Shown: positions 26,314 to 35,431, counted from the stretch's first letter. The stretch: DNA of 64,000 nt from JAWKOK01 sp963848115 (GCA_963848115.1 CAWKCP010000005.1:310001-374000); one strand, 5' to 3'. The notes: generated by a model not told the origin, from the sequence alone. Translations and numbers: made by a program.

Positions 26314-29118
26314 CTACTCGGGCAGAGGATGCTGGTAGAGTGCTGCCTTGGTGAGGATATAGATCTTGTCATCAAGCTCATCGAGGAAGAGACCACGCAG
26401 ATCCGTCAGAGGTTCACCTTCACTGGCGACAAGCTGATACTTATAGGTTCCTTCTTTGTCAAAGGCCAGGATGCGATCATGGGCAGCGTCAGCAATGAAG
26501 ATCGATGAGTCGCCCCGGCTCCCGATCGCAATGTCAACCGGCTCGTCCGCACGAACGGCGCCGCTGTCCAGCGAGAAAGGCACCTGTTCTCCTGAGCGGT
26601 AGCGTACAAGCGTGCCCTCACTATTCAACATCCAGATATCACCGTCAATCTCCATGCCGAGAAGCCCCGAAATGTAGGGTCGAGTCTCTGCCGAGAACCA
26701 CTCCGTCGGCGTGCCACCCAAGTTACCACGCGCGTAGCGGAAGATTTGATTCTGTCCCTCATCAGCGATATAGGTTGCGCCATTGAAAAGGGCAATCTGC
26801 GACGCATTTTGCAACTGGGTTGGGTCATCCATGTCAATCGGTTGGACACCGTCAACACGCAGATCATAGCTGAAGATCTGTCCGTTCCGGTCCAGCACCA
26901 GCAATTTCGGGCGATCTTCAAAACCAGTCACGATCGGCTGCCATGCCATGTCTACCATGCCGGCAACGGTGGCGCCATCAAAGGCAAGCCCTTCCCGCAG
27001 GATCAACTCAGATTCAGGGTCAGGCACAAATTCACGCAGGGCATCCAGTTCATAGCGATCGACGGTCTCTAGCGCACGATCCATGATAAAAATGTTCTCG
27101 CCCACTGTCATCACACGGAAGGGCTCGGCATCGTCGGAAAAGGCAATCAGCGGCTCAGCGAGTTGATAGAGATAGCGCGTCTGCATCACTTCGGCGAGTC
27201 CGCTATTGATCTCGTCGAACATCTGATCCGACTGCGGAGTATGTCCGGTGATCGCAACTGCATCGCCCAGACTGTCGCTAGCCTTCAAAAACATGTTGCG
27301 TGCGCTCTCGTCATCCCCGTTATCCAGGGAGGTCTGTGCATTGAGCAGGAATGTCTGCGCCATTTCCGTGTAACTTGCGGCACTAACTTCCGGAGGTTGT
27401 CCCCACTGTTGGTAGACCGCAACCACGACAACTGGGGCGAGTACCAAAATCAATACGGCAAGCGTGACAAATAGACGAGCACGTCCCCCACTAGCCGGTT
27501 CCGGCACATCGATCGGTGCGGAACTGTTCTCCAGCACTGCACTTACCTGTGCTGAAACAGCATGAAGGCGCGACGATTCCGGAGATGAATAATCGTCTCC
27601 GGAACGTTCTTCGATTCCATCTTGTCCGACAGCTGCCTCACGATGTTGCAAGGCGTTCTGGTCGTATGTGGCGACCTCACCGGGTACGAACGCATCTTCC
27701 ATCGGACCTTCATGGTCGGCAAGGTCCTCATCCCAGTCGGATGCACCGGCATACACATCTTCTTCATAGACATCTTCTTCGGGCGCTTCGCCCTCATCTA
27801 GGGCGGACTCAACTGCAAGACGGCGTTCCGGGAACATACCACGGAACACTTCTCGAGTGCGTTCCAAGCCAACAAGTGCGCCGGCCGCCAGGCCTGAGGA
27901 GAACTTGGCGAGGGTCGACGGGCCAGATGCCTGCTCTTCCTGTGTGACACTCGTCTCGACCTGGTCCTCGGTTGCGCCGACGTCGACCGCCTCCCCTACA
28001 GGTGCTCCGGCCACGGCTGCGTCGCGTGCGTCGACCGATTCCGCTTGGTCAAACGAACCCGGTTCCGCCACATCCGAGGAGCCATCCATCGAAGTATCAT
28101 CAGACGTCACCCCGATCTCAGGCTCATCAGCCGCTATTCTGTCTCTTGCCTCATTATCAGACCGGGCCTCTTGCGCGGCCTCATCTCTATCTTTTTCTTT
28201 GGCATCCGCCTCAGCCGGCGTGCCCGGATCGCGCCGGTTGTCCGGCACACTCACAACTGGCGGACGAGCATTGACAGCGCTGGTCAGGCCGGCAGCGCCC
28301 AGAAGCGGTGTACGGCGCTTGGGCGTCGACTGTTGCGCCGCCTGAGGCGCTACGACCGGCGCATCGACCTGCTCGATGACCAGCAGCAGGCCGGGCAAGT
28401 CAGGACGCCGACTCGTCGCCAACAAGCCACTGGCGGCATCACCGCAGTTTTCACTGTTGATATAAGCCACGGTGCCTGCAATCGTTCGAACGGGCACTAC
28501 GTCTAGCCAACGCGGCGTACCCATAAAGAGTGCGGTGTGTTCACGAACGTCTTGGCTGTAGATTTCCCAGTTGACCGGATTCACAGATGCCTGTTCATCA
28601 ATGCCATTTGGGACGCTCCCCCTGGACGGCCCGGCGGGTGTCGATGTGCGTCTGCCGAATTGGATGATCTCGGAAGGGTAGCGTGCAATCTGATCGTCGG
28701 CAGTGATGAAAGCACAGGCCGGGCCGCTGTGTGCGATCATGAGTCGCGAGCGCACGAGCCCGGCACAAATAACACCGAGTTGAACGGGCTGATCAGGATG
28801 GCTCTGGTTGAATTCGTTGACTCGAAGACGCGCCTGGCGGACAGCTTCGGTCAGAACCTGGGACTGGCTGCCTGACCGTGTGAAGTATGTCCGTTGAATG
28901 GCGCTTAGGAGGCTTTCCGCCAAATGAGTACGGCCCGGATTCTCGCCGACCAGATCGACAATCGCGTACAGATTGCCGCGCAAAGCCTGACGTGATTCAG
29001 GAGCAGGTTCGACCACGCGTACACCAAGCGGGGTTTCACCGTCTGGCCCCTCAAAGTGTGCGATAATAGTTCGATAGAAGAGCGGGCGCGTCTGGTCGCC
29101 GGGAGGTGCGGTACTCAT
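26314..29118 (-). CDS. Membrane protein joining a degenerate PP2C-like domain to a probable beta-propeller
   Basis: A 934-residue protein from ATG 29118. Residues 1-250 resemble a PP2C phosphatase fold (GNLYAIVDLVGENPG, later MIAHSGPACAFI), but the GD of the usual VGDSRAY metal motif is replaced by GP, suggesting lost catalysis. A long acidic, alanine- and glutamate-rich linker follows (about 280-570), then one membrane helix (ARLFVTLAVLILVLAPVVVV). The outer part has alpha-helical repeats, then blades of a beta-propeller with NGATYIADEGQNQIFRY and SSIFIADAAHDRILAFD, like NHL or SMP-30 repeats. A sensing or scaffold role is inferred. The promoter layout suggests leaderless translation from 29118; residues upstream of that ATG look non-coding. 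Confidence 0.65.
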   Translation of the reverse strand: MSTAPPGDQTRPLFYRTIIAHFEGPDGETPLGVRVVEPAPESRQALRGNLYAIVDLVGENPGRTHLAESLLSAIQRTYFTRSGSQSQVLTEAVRQARLRVNEFNQSHPDQPVQLGVICAGLVRSRLMIAHSGPACAFITADDQIARYPSEIIQFGRRTSTPAGPSRGSVPNGIDEQASVNPVNWEIYSQDVREHTALFMGTPRWLDVVPVRTIAGTVAYINSENCGDAASGLLATSRRPDLPGLLLVIEQVDAPVVAPQAAQQSTPKRRTPLLGAAGLTSAVNARPPVVSVPDNRRDPGTPAEADAKEKDRDEAAQEARSDNEARDRIAADEPEIGVTSDDTSMDGSSDVAEPGSFDQAESVDARDAAVAGAPVGEAVDVGATEDQVETSVTQEEQASGPSTLAKFSSGLAAGALVGLERTREVFRGMFPERRLAVESALDEGEAPEEDVYEEDVYAGASDWDEDLADHEGPMEDAFVPGEVATYDQNALQHREAAVGQDGIEERSGDDYSSPESSRLHAVSAQVSAVLENSSAPIDVPEPASGGRARLFVTLAVLILVLAPVVVVAVYQQWGQPPEVSAASYTEMAQTFLLNAQTSLDNGDDESARNMFLKASDSLGDAVAITGHTPQSDQMFDEINSGLAEVMQTRYLYQLAEPLIAFSDDAEPFRVMTVGENIFIMDRALETVDRYELDALREFVPDPESELILREGLAFDGATVAGMVDMAWQPIVTGFEDRPKLLVLDRNGQIFSYDLRVDGVQPIDMDDPTQLQNASQIALFNGATYIADEGQNQIFRYARGNLGGTPTEWFSAETRPYISGLLGMEIDGDIWMLNSEGTLVRYRSGEQVPFSLDSGAVRADEPVDIAIGSRGDSSIFIADAAHDRILAFDKEGTYKYQLVASEGEPLTDLRGLFLDELDDKIYILTKAALYQHPLPE

Positions 29119-29124
29119 GACACG

Positions 29125-29154
29125 ATTGTATCCTGCCGCCCCCATACATGTCAA
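29125..29154 (-). promoter_or_regulatory. Promoter for a leaderless mRNA
   Basis: On the minus strand TTGACA (29154-29149) and TACAAT (29130-29125) are 18 bases apart, and only six bases separate the -10 box from ATG 29118, so the expected transcription start is the A of the start codon. No ribosome-binding site is present. The divergent yigZ-like gene starts at 29255 and may use a weaker TACAAT box at 29203-29208. Confidence 0.6.
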
Positions 29155-29254
29155 TCGACGAAATGGCAGCTGATACAATTCGCTTCCCGAAGCCGGAACG
29201 ACTACAATCAACACACCGTAGCGCAGACCTAAAAGCACGAAACAGAGTGATTCA

Positions 29255-29920
29255 ATGATCCCTAACGGAGACCGCTACCCCATTCCGGGCGCCACCCACA
29301 GAGTCGAAGAAGAGGTTCGACGCAGTCGGTTCATCACAACGGTGGCCTATGCGCCAACTGTCGAAGACGCACGTGCATTCATCACCTCAATGCGTGAAGA
29401 GTTTGCGGATGCCAGCCACAACTGCTGGGCCTATCTGATCGGTGCGCCCGGCAGCACGGGCCAGGTCGGTATGAGTGACGATGGTGAACCCCACGGAACG
29501 GCAGGCAGACCCATGCTGACGGTGCTTGAACATGCAGGCGTCGGCGATATTGCGGCCGTCGTCACGCGCTACTTTGGGGGCACGTTGCTTGGAAAGGGAG
29601 GACTCGTGAAGGCGTACAGCGGCGGGGTACAGCTTGCACTGGAGCGCTTGCCACTCTCCGAACAGATTCCCAGCGTCGATCTTCAGGTCGTGGTCGACTA
29701 CAGCGTCATTACGCCACTTCAGCGACTATTCTCCAGGTTCGAAATTCTGTCCATAGAAGAAGAATACTCGATTGACGTCACCTATTCGCTTGCGATACCT
29801 GTAGAGCAATTCGAGGCCTTTCGGACAGAGGTCACGGACCTGACCAATGGGCAGGCGCTTTTCGAAGTGACCGAACCTGAGACGCACGAGGACACGACTG
29901 GACATTCGCCATCCAACTGA
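29255..29920 (+). CDS. yigZ: IMPACT/YigZ family protein
   Basis: A 221-residue member of the UPF0029/IMPACT family. The N-terminal domain contains the characteristic SRFITTVAY, DASHNCWAYLIG, SDDGEPHGTAGRPML, VVTRYFGGTLLGKGGLVKAY series, and the C-terminal part is a small ferredoxin-like domain. Eukaryotic IMPACT regulates the translation kinase GCN2; bacterial YigZ proteins are of uncertain function and have been linked to ribosome or stress roles. The gene stands alone, is divergent from the PP2C-like gene, and is followed by a strong hairpin at 29981. Confidence 0.92.
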   Translation: MIPNGDRYPIPGATHRVEEEVRRSRFITTVAYAPTVEDARAFITSMREEFADASHNCWAYLIGAPGSTGQVGMSDDGEPHGTAGRPMLTVLEHAGVGDIAAVVTRYFGGTLLGKGGLVKAYSGGVQLALERLPLSEQIPSVDLQVVVDYSVITPLQRLFSRFEILSIEEEYSIDVTYSLAIPVEQFEAFRTEVTDLTNGQALFEVTEPETHEDTTGHSPSN

Positions 29921-29980
29921 AAGCACAATGGGATAAGGTTTCACCATCATGTTGACCAATACAGAAACGGGAGAGAGCAC

Positions 29981-30020
29981 CCAGACGCCCCTTCGTAGAT
30001 AACGAAGGGGCGTCTGGCTT
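29981..30020 (+). terminator. Terminator-like hairpin after yigZ
   Basis: A perfect 15 bp stem, 29981-29995 with 30003-30017, 7-base loop, followed by only CTTTG. The weak T-tract leaves it as either a terminator or a transcript-protecting hairpin. Confidence 0.55.
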
Positions 30021-30047
30021 TGATCGCATTCAATTTGGAAGAAAAAC

Positions 30048-30431
30048 CTACGCAGTCTTGACCAAGGTCTCGTCAGTCTTCTCGATCGCGACCGTCTCTA
30101 CTGCGACGTCCGGCGAGGCTGCCGGCTCAGTGGCTTGCACGTCAGCGACCGGCTCTGGCACATTCGCGTTTGGCGCTTCTTCTTCCGGCACAGACTCTTC
30201 CGGCACAGCCTCATTCATCCCGATCATCGCACGGGGACTGTCGGCTGCGGGAATGATGACCCACATCAACAGGTAGAGCAAGATCGGGCTACCGGCGCCG
30301 AACACAATAAGCGCTGCGAAAATGAGTCTTATCAGCGTCGGGTCAAAATCAAAATACGCTCCCAGGCCACCACATACGCCGCCAATCATCTTGTCTGTTT
30401 TGCTACGGACCAACCGTTTGTCAGATGTCAT
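30048..30431 (-). CDS. PspC domain membrane protein
   Basis: A 127-residue protein whose first 65 residues are a PspC domain: RSKTDKMIGGVCGGLGAYFDFDPTLIRLIF, a membrane helix, and LLMWVIIPAAD. The remaining 60 residues are acidic and rich in proline, valine and glutamate, probably disordered and cytoplasmic. PspC domains sense envelope stress in the phage-shock response, but no PspA gene is visible in the window. AGGGAAG upstream of ATG 30431 is a plausible ribosome-binding site. Confidence 0.88.
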   Translation of the reverse strand: MTSDKRLVRSKTDKMIGGVCGGLGAYFDFDPTLIRLIFAALIVFGAGSPILLYLLMWVIIPAADSPRAMIGMNEAVPEESVPEEEAPNANVPEPVADVQATEPAASPDVAVETVAIEKTDETLVKTA

Positions 30432-30649
30432 GTCTTAACTTCCCTTGAAACCCTTTCGTTCTAGTCCGGTTCCCGAGCAAATTTTCTACTCGCAACCGCT
30501 CAATTTTAGTTCTTCTCTTTCCTGCAGATCAATACGCAATCGGCGACACAAGGTTTCAGAATAGTGTCGAGTTTGTCCCGCCAACGTAGATTAGTCCCAT
30601 GCAGTTCGCAAGTCGAATCATCGTGTTAGGCCAATGCAGGAAGATAGTT

Positions 30650-30720
30650 ATCCACGAAGGGACACGAAATCACACGAAGATCGGTTTTCTTCGTGTTTCT
30701 TCGTGCGCCTTCGTGGATCA
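30650..30720. repeat. CACGAAG-type intergenic inverted repeat
   Basis: The left arm holds CCACGAAGG, CACGAA and ACACGAAGA; the right arm holds their complements in reverse order, TCTTCGTGT, TTCGTG and CCTTCGTGG, around a short spacer. The CACGAA unit is thus repeated three times per arm. It lies in a 570-base gap that holds no other recognisable feature apart from the promoter at 30924-30932. The motif also occurs within the 119 bp elements at 49034 and 57530. Confidence 0.75.
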
Positions 30721-30923
30721 TTATTTCTTTGGAAACGCCTTAGAGAAGAGTCCGCCGATCACTCTGGATAGATTTCACGCTGGGGGAACGTCGCCAAAGT
30801 GCCGGGGACGATCCCGGGATTCTGAGTCTGGAAACAAAGTGCTGGACCGCCCTCGGCACGAAGCGCCCCGAATCTCAGATGCACCCGATCTGACCGGCGT
30901 TTGCCGAGAGCTGGGCCAATCTG

Positions 30924-30932
30924 TGGTACAAT
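30924..30932 (+). promoter_or_regulatory. Extended -10 promoter of the sensor kinase gene
   Basis: TGG directly precedes TACAAT (30927-30932). No -35 box at ideal spacing is seen; TTGCCG at 30901 is 20 bases away. A start near 30939 gives a leader of about 60 bases. Confidence 0.4.
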
Positions 30933-30999
30933 CAGATGGATGTGTCTGCAACGGGCAGACCTCTTTTCGCGACTAGATCAACCGTTCAAACGAGAGACC

Positions 31000-32736
31000 A
31001 TGCAGTCAGCTTCCGCAGAGGGAAAATCAGAAATCAGGCCGGGCATCAACCTGACTCCTGCCGGGCGAAACTATACCCTGGAAAACCCGATGAGCTTGGC
31101 TCTTTTCCTGGAGTCGGCCCCCATCGCCATCGTAACCACCGACACCAACGGTCGGATTCTGTACGTCAACTCACGTCTGAGCGAGACATTCGGTTATGCG
31201 CCGGGTGAGTTGCTGGGCGAGCAGATTGAGGTGTTGATCCCCGAGCGATTCCGCTCTTTGCACCTGGGCCATCGCGCCGGATATCTGGACAACCCCCATG
31301 TTCGTTCCATGGGCAGCAATATGGATCTGGCCGGCCGACGCAAAACGGGCAGCGAATTCCCCATTGAGGTCGGGCTCAGCTACGTGCATGTGAACGGAGC
31401 CATGCTGATCATGGCCACCGTGACCGACATCTCTCGCCGCAAGCAGGTCGAAGACCTATTGGAATCCAGGGTCCAAGAGCGTACGCGCGAGTTGGAACAA
31501 CGTCGTCGTGTCTCCGAAGGATTACGGGACACCCTGGCAATTCTCAACTCCAACCACTCGTTGGACGAGATCCTCGCACATATTGTCCTGCAGGCCACCC
31601 AGTTGCTCTATGCCGATGCCAGTGCCATCTACAGCCTGGCGGATGGACAGGAAGCCCTGGTACTCAAAGCCTGCTATGGCATTTCCGAGGCCCAATTGAA
31701 AGAGGCCAGCGCCATCGTGGCGGAAAGCAGTTCAGGCGAGACGGTACTGGAATTTCGGTCGGCAACGGCCAGCTATCCAGCCGACACTGACAGTGACACC
31801 GACTCCAGCCTTGCGTCTGACCCGGATTCGAATTCTCGATCTTACGTGGAGAAGGGGAGAACGCTGATCACAACGGTAGAACGGCCTCGCTGGAACCCAA
31901 GCGGACAGGCACTGATGGAGACGGGGTATCAGGCCCTTCTTTCGGTTCCGTTGCTAGTCAAGGATGCCGGGTATGGAAATTTGATGCTCTATTACAGTGA
32001 ACCGCGCCAATTCTCGCCTGAAGAGATCGAACTGGCACTTGCCGTTGGAGATCAGGCGGCGCTGGCCATCGAAAACGCCCGCCTGCGTTCCCAGATCGAG
32101 CGAACGGCGGTAACTGCCGAGCGCAACCGCATCGCACGCGACCTCCATGACTCGGTCACGCAGACACTTTTTTCAGCGACACTGATTGCAGAAGTGCTAC
32201 CGAAACTATGGGAACGGAGCCGTGACGAGAGCGAACGTCGATTGGAAGAGCTTCGCCAGTTGACCCGGGGAGCACTGGCAGAGATGCGCACACTGCTGCT
32301 GGAACTGCGTCCTGCCACACTCATCGAAGTAGAACTCAGCGAACTGCTGCGTCAGCTGACAGAAGCGACGACCGGGCGAACACGCGCACCGATCACGTTG
32401 TCGCTGGAGGGCAACTGCCAGCCACCGCCTGACGTAAAGATTGCCTTTTATCACATCGCCCAGGAAGCCCTTAACAACGTCGCCAAGCATGCGCGGGCTG
32501 GTCACTCCTCAGTACATCTGCGTTGCGACAACGATCACTTTCAGTTAACCGTAGGCGATGATGGAAGAGGCTTCATCCTGTCAGAAGTGACACCGGAGCA
32601 CCTGGGTCTCACCATCATGCGCGAACGAGCTGAAGATATCGGCGCATCGCTGCATATCGAGAGCAGCCTTGACGAGGGCACCGTCATATCGATCGCATGG
32701 CCCAGCGTGTCGTCAGCCGATCAGCCCCAAGAGTAG
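31000..32736 (+). CDS. NarL-type sensor histidine kinase with PAS and GAF domains
   Basis: A 578-residue cytoplasmic kinase. A PAS domain (about 30-150: FLESAPIAIVTTDTNGRILYVN through MATVTDISRRKQ) is followed by a short coiled segment, a GAF domain (about 190-355), and a HisKA_3/HATPase core. The phosphorylated residue is H383 in ERNRIARDLHDSVTQ, and the ATP-binding end shows EALNNVAKHA and VGDDGRGF. No membrane helix is present, so it senses an internal signal. The next gene encodes a LuxR-type regulator, its probable partner. ATG 31000 is chosen over upstream in-frame starts, which lie before or inside the predicted promoter. Confidence 0.9.
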   Translation: MQSASAEGKSEIRPGINLTPAGRNYTLENPMSLALFLESAPIAIVTTDTNGRILYVNSRLSETFGYAPGELLGEQIEVLIPERFRSLHLGHRAGYLDNPHVRSMGSNMDLAGRRKTGSEFPIEVGLSYVHVNGAMLIMATVTDISRRKQVEDLLESRVQERTRELEQRRRVSEGLRDTLAILNSNHSLDEILAHIVLQATQLLYADASAIYSLADGQEALVLKACYGISEAQLKEASAIVAESSSGETVLEFRSATASYPADTDSDTDSSLASDPDSNSRSYVEKGRTLITTVERPRWNPSGQALMETGYQALLSVPLLVKDAGYGNLMLYYSEPRQFSPEEIELALAVGDQAALAIENARLRSQIERTAVTAERNRIARDLHDSVTQTLFSATLIAEVLPKLWERSRDESERRLEELRQLTRGALAEMRTLLLELRPATLIEVELSELLRQLTEATTGRTRAPITLSLEGNCQPPPDVKIAFYHIAQEALNNVAKHARAGHSSVHLRCDNDHFQLTVGDDGRGFILSEVTPEHLGLTIMRERAEDIGASLHIESSLDEGTVISIAWPSVSSADQPQE

Positions 32737-32829
32737 AGACCCCGAGTTGGAGGTCGATCTGGTCAGCCAAAGCAGCGCCGATATGACCTTTGTTCTTGAG
32801 GATATTGATGCATTTGAGGATAATAAACT

Positions 32830-33483
32830 GTGACTGTAGGTTCTGAACGCATTCGTGTCATGCTCGTAGATGACCACGCGGTGGTACGCAGCGGCCTAGC
32901 CGCATTCTTGATGGCCTTCGACGATCTGGAGCTGGTAGGCGAGGCTGCCGATGGAGTCGAGGCCGTTGCCATGTGCGGGCGCGTCGCACCCGACGTCGTC
33001 TTGATGGATCTGGTCATGCCGCAGATGGATGGAGCGACCGCGACGAAGGCCATCCGCGAGACTTATCCTGATGTGCAGGTCATTGCGCTAACGAGCTTCA
33101 AAGAAGACGACTTGGTTCAAGGAGCGCTGCAAGCCGGCGCCATCGGCTATCTGCTCAAAAATATCTCGACCGATGAGCTGGCCGATGCGATTCGTTCAGC
33201 GAGTGTGGGCCGGCCGACACTGGCGCCGGAGGCTGCTCGGGCACTGATCCAGACAGCTACGCGCAACAGCACGTTCACCCCAGGGCAGGATCTGACTGAC
33301 CGTGAACGAGAAGTACTCCACTTGATGGTGGATGGGCTGAACAACACCGACATTGCCGAAGCACTCGTGGTCAGTCGGTCGACGGTCAAATTTCACGTAA
33401 GCAACATCCTTTCCAAGCTGGAAGTCAGCAGTCGAACCGAGGCCGTTGCTTTTGCCCTACGCAACAACCTCGTCAGCGGCTGA
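32830..33483 (+). CDS. NarL/LuxR-family response regulator
   Basis: A 217-residue regulator starting with GTG. The receiver domain (1-125) has the acidic pair in MLVDDH, the phosphoacceptor D60 in VVLMDL, and the conserved lysine in GYLLKN. The output domain (about 150-212) is a LuxR-type helix-turn-helix: LTDREREVLHLMVDGLNNTDIAEALVVSRSTVKFHVSNIL. It is very likely phosphorylated by the adjacent sensor kinase 93 bases upstream. Targets are unknown; the following lone receiver and flavoprotein genes are candidates. Confidence 0.93.
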   Translation: MTVGSERIRVMLVDDHAVVRSGLAAFLMAFDDLELVGEAADGVEAVAMCGRVAPDVVLMDLVMPQMDGATATKAIRETYPDVQVIALTSFKEDDLVQGALQAGAIGYLLKNISTDELADAIRSASVGRPTLAPEAARALIQTATRNSTFTPGQDLTDREREVLHLMVDGLNNTDIAEALVVSRSTVKFHVSNILSKLEVSSRTEAVAFALRNNLVSG

Positions 33484-33965
33484 TCAACTTGGATGGATGG
33501 CATTCTTTGGGGCATTCGTCTGTCCAACTCAGAATTGCTCCTGGATGTAGGCACAATGAGTCACCCGCTCTGAAGAGGGCGGCCACAAGGGCACGCCCCT
33601 ACATACTCTACGCATTTTGAACACGCCCATTGGCCCCAATGGCGAAACGGCTCACTGTGTCACCCGCTCTGATCCCCTCCCACCCATCTCGTCCCTGCCG
33701 CACGACTGGCCAAATGGCCAGGTAAGAAACTCACCATTTGCATGGGAAAAGGTCTCCCCGTTTGTCCGGCTGAATATTTGCGTCGATTGTGTAAACTTAG
33801 CGGTAAGATCGCAGAGGCATCACGAGTCTTTGTGGCAACCGTTTGGCAAGACGATTGAACGAGATTGTCTGCACCATCCATGCTCGCCACACGCTTATCG
33901 CGCCCCTCTCTGATCAACCCCGTACCTTGGAAAAGGAAGTTGACAACGTGTGAAACGAGGAGTAG
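33484..33965. other. Intergenic region before the lone receiver gene
   Basis: About 480 bases without a supported gene. A 14-base direct repeat (GTCACCCGCTCTGA) occurs at 33560-33573 and 33659-33672, spaced 99 bases apart, which could be paired regulator sites. A short GC-rich inverted repeat lies near 33575-33600. GAGGAG just upstream of 33966 serves the next gene. Confidence 0.35.
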
Positions 33966-34346
33966 ATGCGCGTTTTGCTGGCCGATGATCAGGCCTGGTT
34001 GCGCTCAGCCATCCGACTCTTGCTGGAACAGCAGATCGGCGTAGAGACCGTCGGCGAGGCGGTAGATGCCGAACACTTGCGCCGTGTAGCGATGGTCTCA
34101 CAGCCCGATCTGGTTCTACTGGACTGGGAACTGCCCGGGATCCAGGTAGCCGGCCAACGACACGCGCTGCTGAGCGATCTGCGCGACGCCGATCCGAAAC
34201 TTCAGATTATTGTAATGAGCGGTCTGCCCGAATCATCACGTCCCGCCATGGCAGCTGGAGCCAACGCGTTTGTCAGCAAGGCCGCGCCGCCGGAGCAGCT
34301 ACTTGCCGCATTGCGGAAAGCCCAGCAATCGATTAACATTGCGTAA
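33966..34346 (+). CDS. Stand-alone receiver domain protein
   Basis: A 126-residue CheY-like receiver without an output domain. It has the acidic pair in LLADDQ (D7, D8), the phosphoacceptor D53 in LVLLDWELPG, a serine in IVMSGLP and the lysine in FVSKAAP. GAGGAG precedes ATG 33966. It probably relays phosphate or acts by protein contact, most plausibly within the adjacent kinase system or upon the following flavoprotein, 82 bases downstream. Confidence 0.88.
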   Translation: MRVLLADDQAWLRSAIRLLLEQQIGVETVGEAVDAEHLRRVAMVSQPDLVLLDWELPGIQVAGQRHALLSDLRDADPKLQIIVMSGLPESSRPAMAAGANAFVSKAAPPEQLLAALRKAQQSINIA

Positions 34347-34428
34347 CACCTGCTCAGACAGTAGGGATGTCCGAATGCGCCTAACTGCTTTGAGATCAAG
34401 ACGGCTGAATCCATAGAGTCAGGAAACC

Positions 34429-35388
34429 ATGTCGATGTCCAAAAAGCCGGTATCTGAAACCTCGATAGCTGAATACGATGTAGCGATTATCGGCGGTGGT
34501 CCAGCGGGACTGGCGGCCGCGGCATATCTGCGTCGAGCAGCGCTGCGGAACACGATACTGATTGCTGAATCCTTGGGCGGAAAGGTCTACTACCCGTTCT
34601 CGCTGCGCGATCTGCCGGCCGTGGATCATGTATGGGGTGGCGATCTATGCACCGAATTGGAGCAGTTCGTCAAAGATGAGCTCCAGGAGATCGAGGAGAC
34701 GATGGTCAAGCGTGTCGTCTCAAATGATGGCTCATTTCGGATTCAACTGGAAAATGAACGGGAACTCTGTGCGCGAACGGTGATTGTTACCACCGGGGCC
34801 CAGTCCAAACGAACCTATGTGAGCGGGGAAAAGCGACTCTGGGGCAGCGGCGTCAGCTTCTCAGCGGTCAGCCATGCAAGTCATTTTGAGGGTCGCGCTG
34901 TTGCCGTGGTGGGCAATGGTCCACGGGCATTGGTTGCTGCGTTGGAACTGGCGGCGATCGCTTCACGTGTTTTCCTCATCGCACCGCGTGTTAGCAAGTT
35001 TGCAGAAATGCCCGCGGCCAGCCTTGTGTTGGAACACCCCGACGTGACGGTCTTCCGCCATTGGGAGCTACAGCAGATCGTTGGAGATGATTTCGTTTCG
35101 GCCATTCAATTGGTCGGCATCAATGGGGAAGTGCGCCAGGTACCCGTTGAAGGGGTTTTCATCCAGTTGGAGTTGCTGCCCAACAACGACATCGTGCGTG
35201 ATCTGGTTGATGTCGATGAATCCGGATTCATCAAGATCAACCAACGTTGTGAGACAAACGTAGAGGGTCTGTTTGCAGCCGGGGACAATACCAACGCTCG
35301 CGCTGAGCTTGTGCCTGTCGCGCTCGGTGAAGGCGCCAAGGCAGCCTTGACTGCCTGGGAATACCTCACTCTCCATAAACGATCCTGA
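34429..35388 (+). CDS. Thioredoxin-reductase-like flavoprotein lacking redox cysteines
   Basis: A 319-residue protein with the FAD-binding start DVAIIGGGPAGLAAAAYL, the NAD(P)-binding motif VAVVGNGPRALVAALELA near 158 and the C-terminal FAD motif GLFAAGDNTN. In the usual place of the CxxC disulphide of thioredoxin reductase it reads GVSFSAVSHASHFEG, so both cysteines are serine (S145, S148) and the following Asp-Gly is lost. It therefore cannot reduce thioredoxin by the normal route; a ferredoxin reductase-like or redox-sensing role is possible. It follows two-component genes and ends in a perfect palindrome at 35390. Confidence 0.85.
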   Translation: MSMSKKPVSETSIAEYDVAIIGGGPAGLAAAAYLRRAALRNTILIAESLGGKVYYPFSLRDLPAVDHVWGGDLCTELEQFVKDELQEIEETMVKRVVSNDGSFRIQLENERELCARTVIVTTGAQSKRTYVSGEKRLWGSGVSFSAVSHASHFEGRAVAVVGNGPRALVAALELAAIASRVFLIAPRVSKFAEMPAASLVLEHPDVTVFRHWELQQIVGDDFVSAIQLVGINGEVRQVPVEGVFIQLELLPNNDIVRDLVDVDESGFIKINQRCETNVEGLFAAGDNTNARAELVPVALGEGAKAALTAWEYLTLHKRS

Positions 35389-35389
35389 G

Positions 35390-35431
35390 CGAAATATACG
35401 AGGATTCTGTACAGAATCCTCGTATATTTCG
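35390..35431. repeat. Perfect 42 bp palindrome after the flavoprotein gene
   Basis: The 21-base arm 35390-35410 is exactly complementary to 35411-35431 with no spacer; the centre is TGTACA. It begins two bases after the TGA stop of the flavoprotein gene. No T-tract follows, so it may stabilise the 3' end or be a regulator or mobile-element site. Confidence 0.85.
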
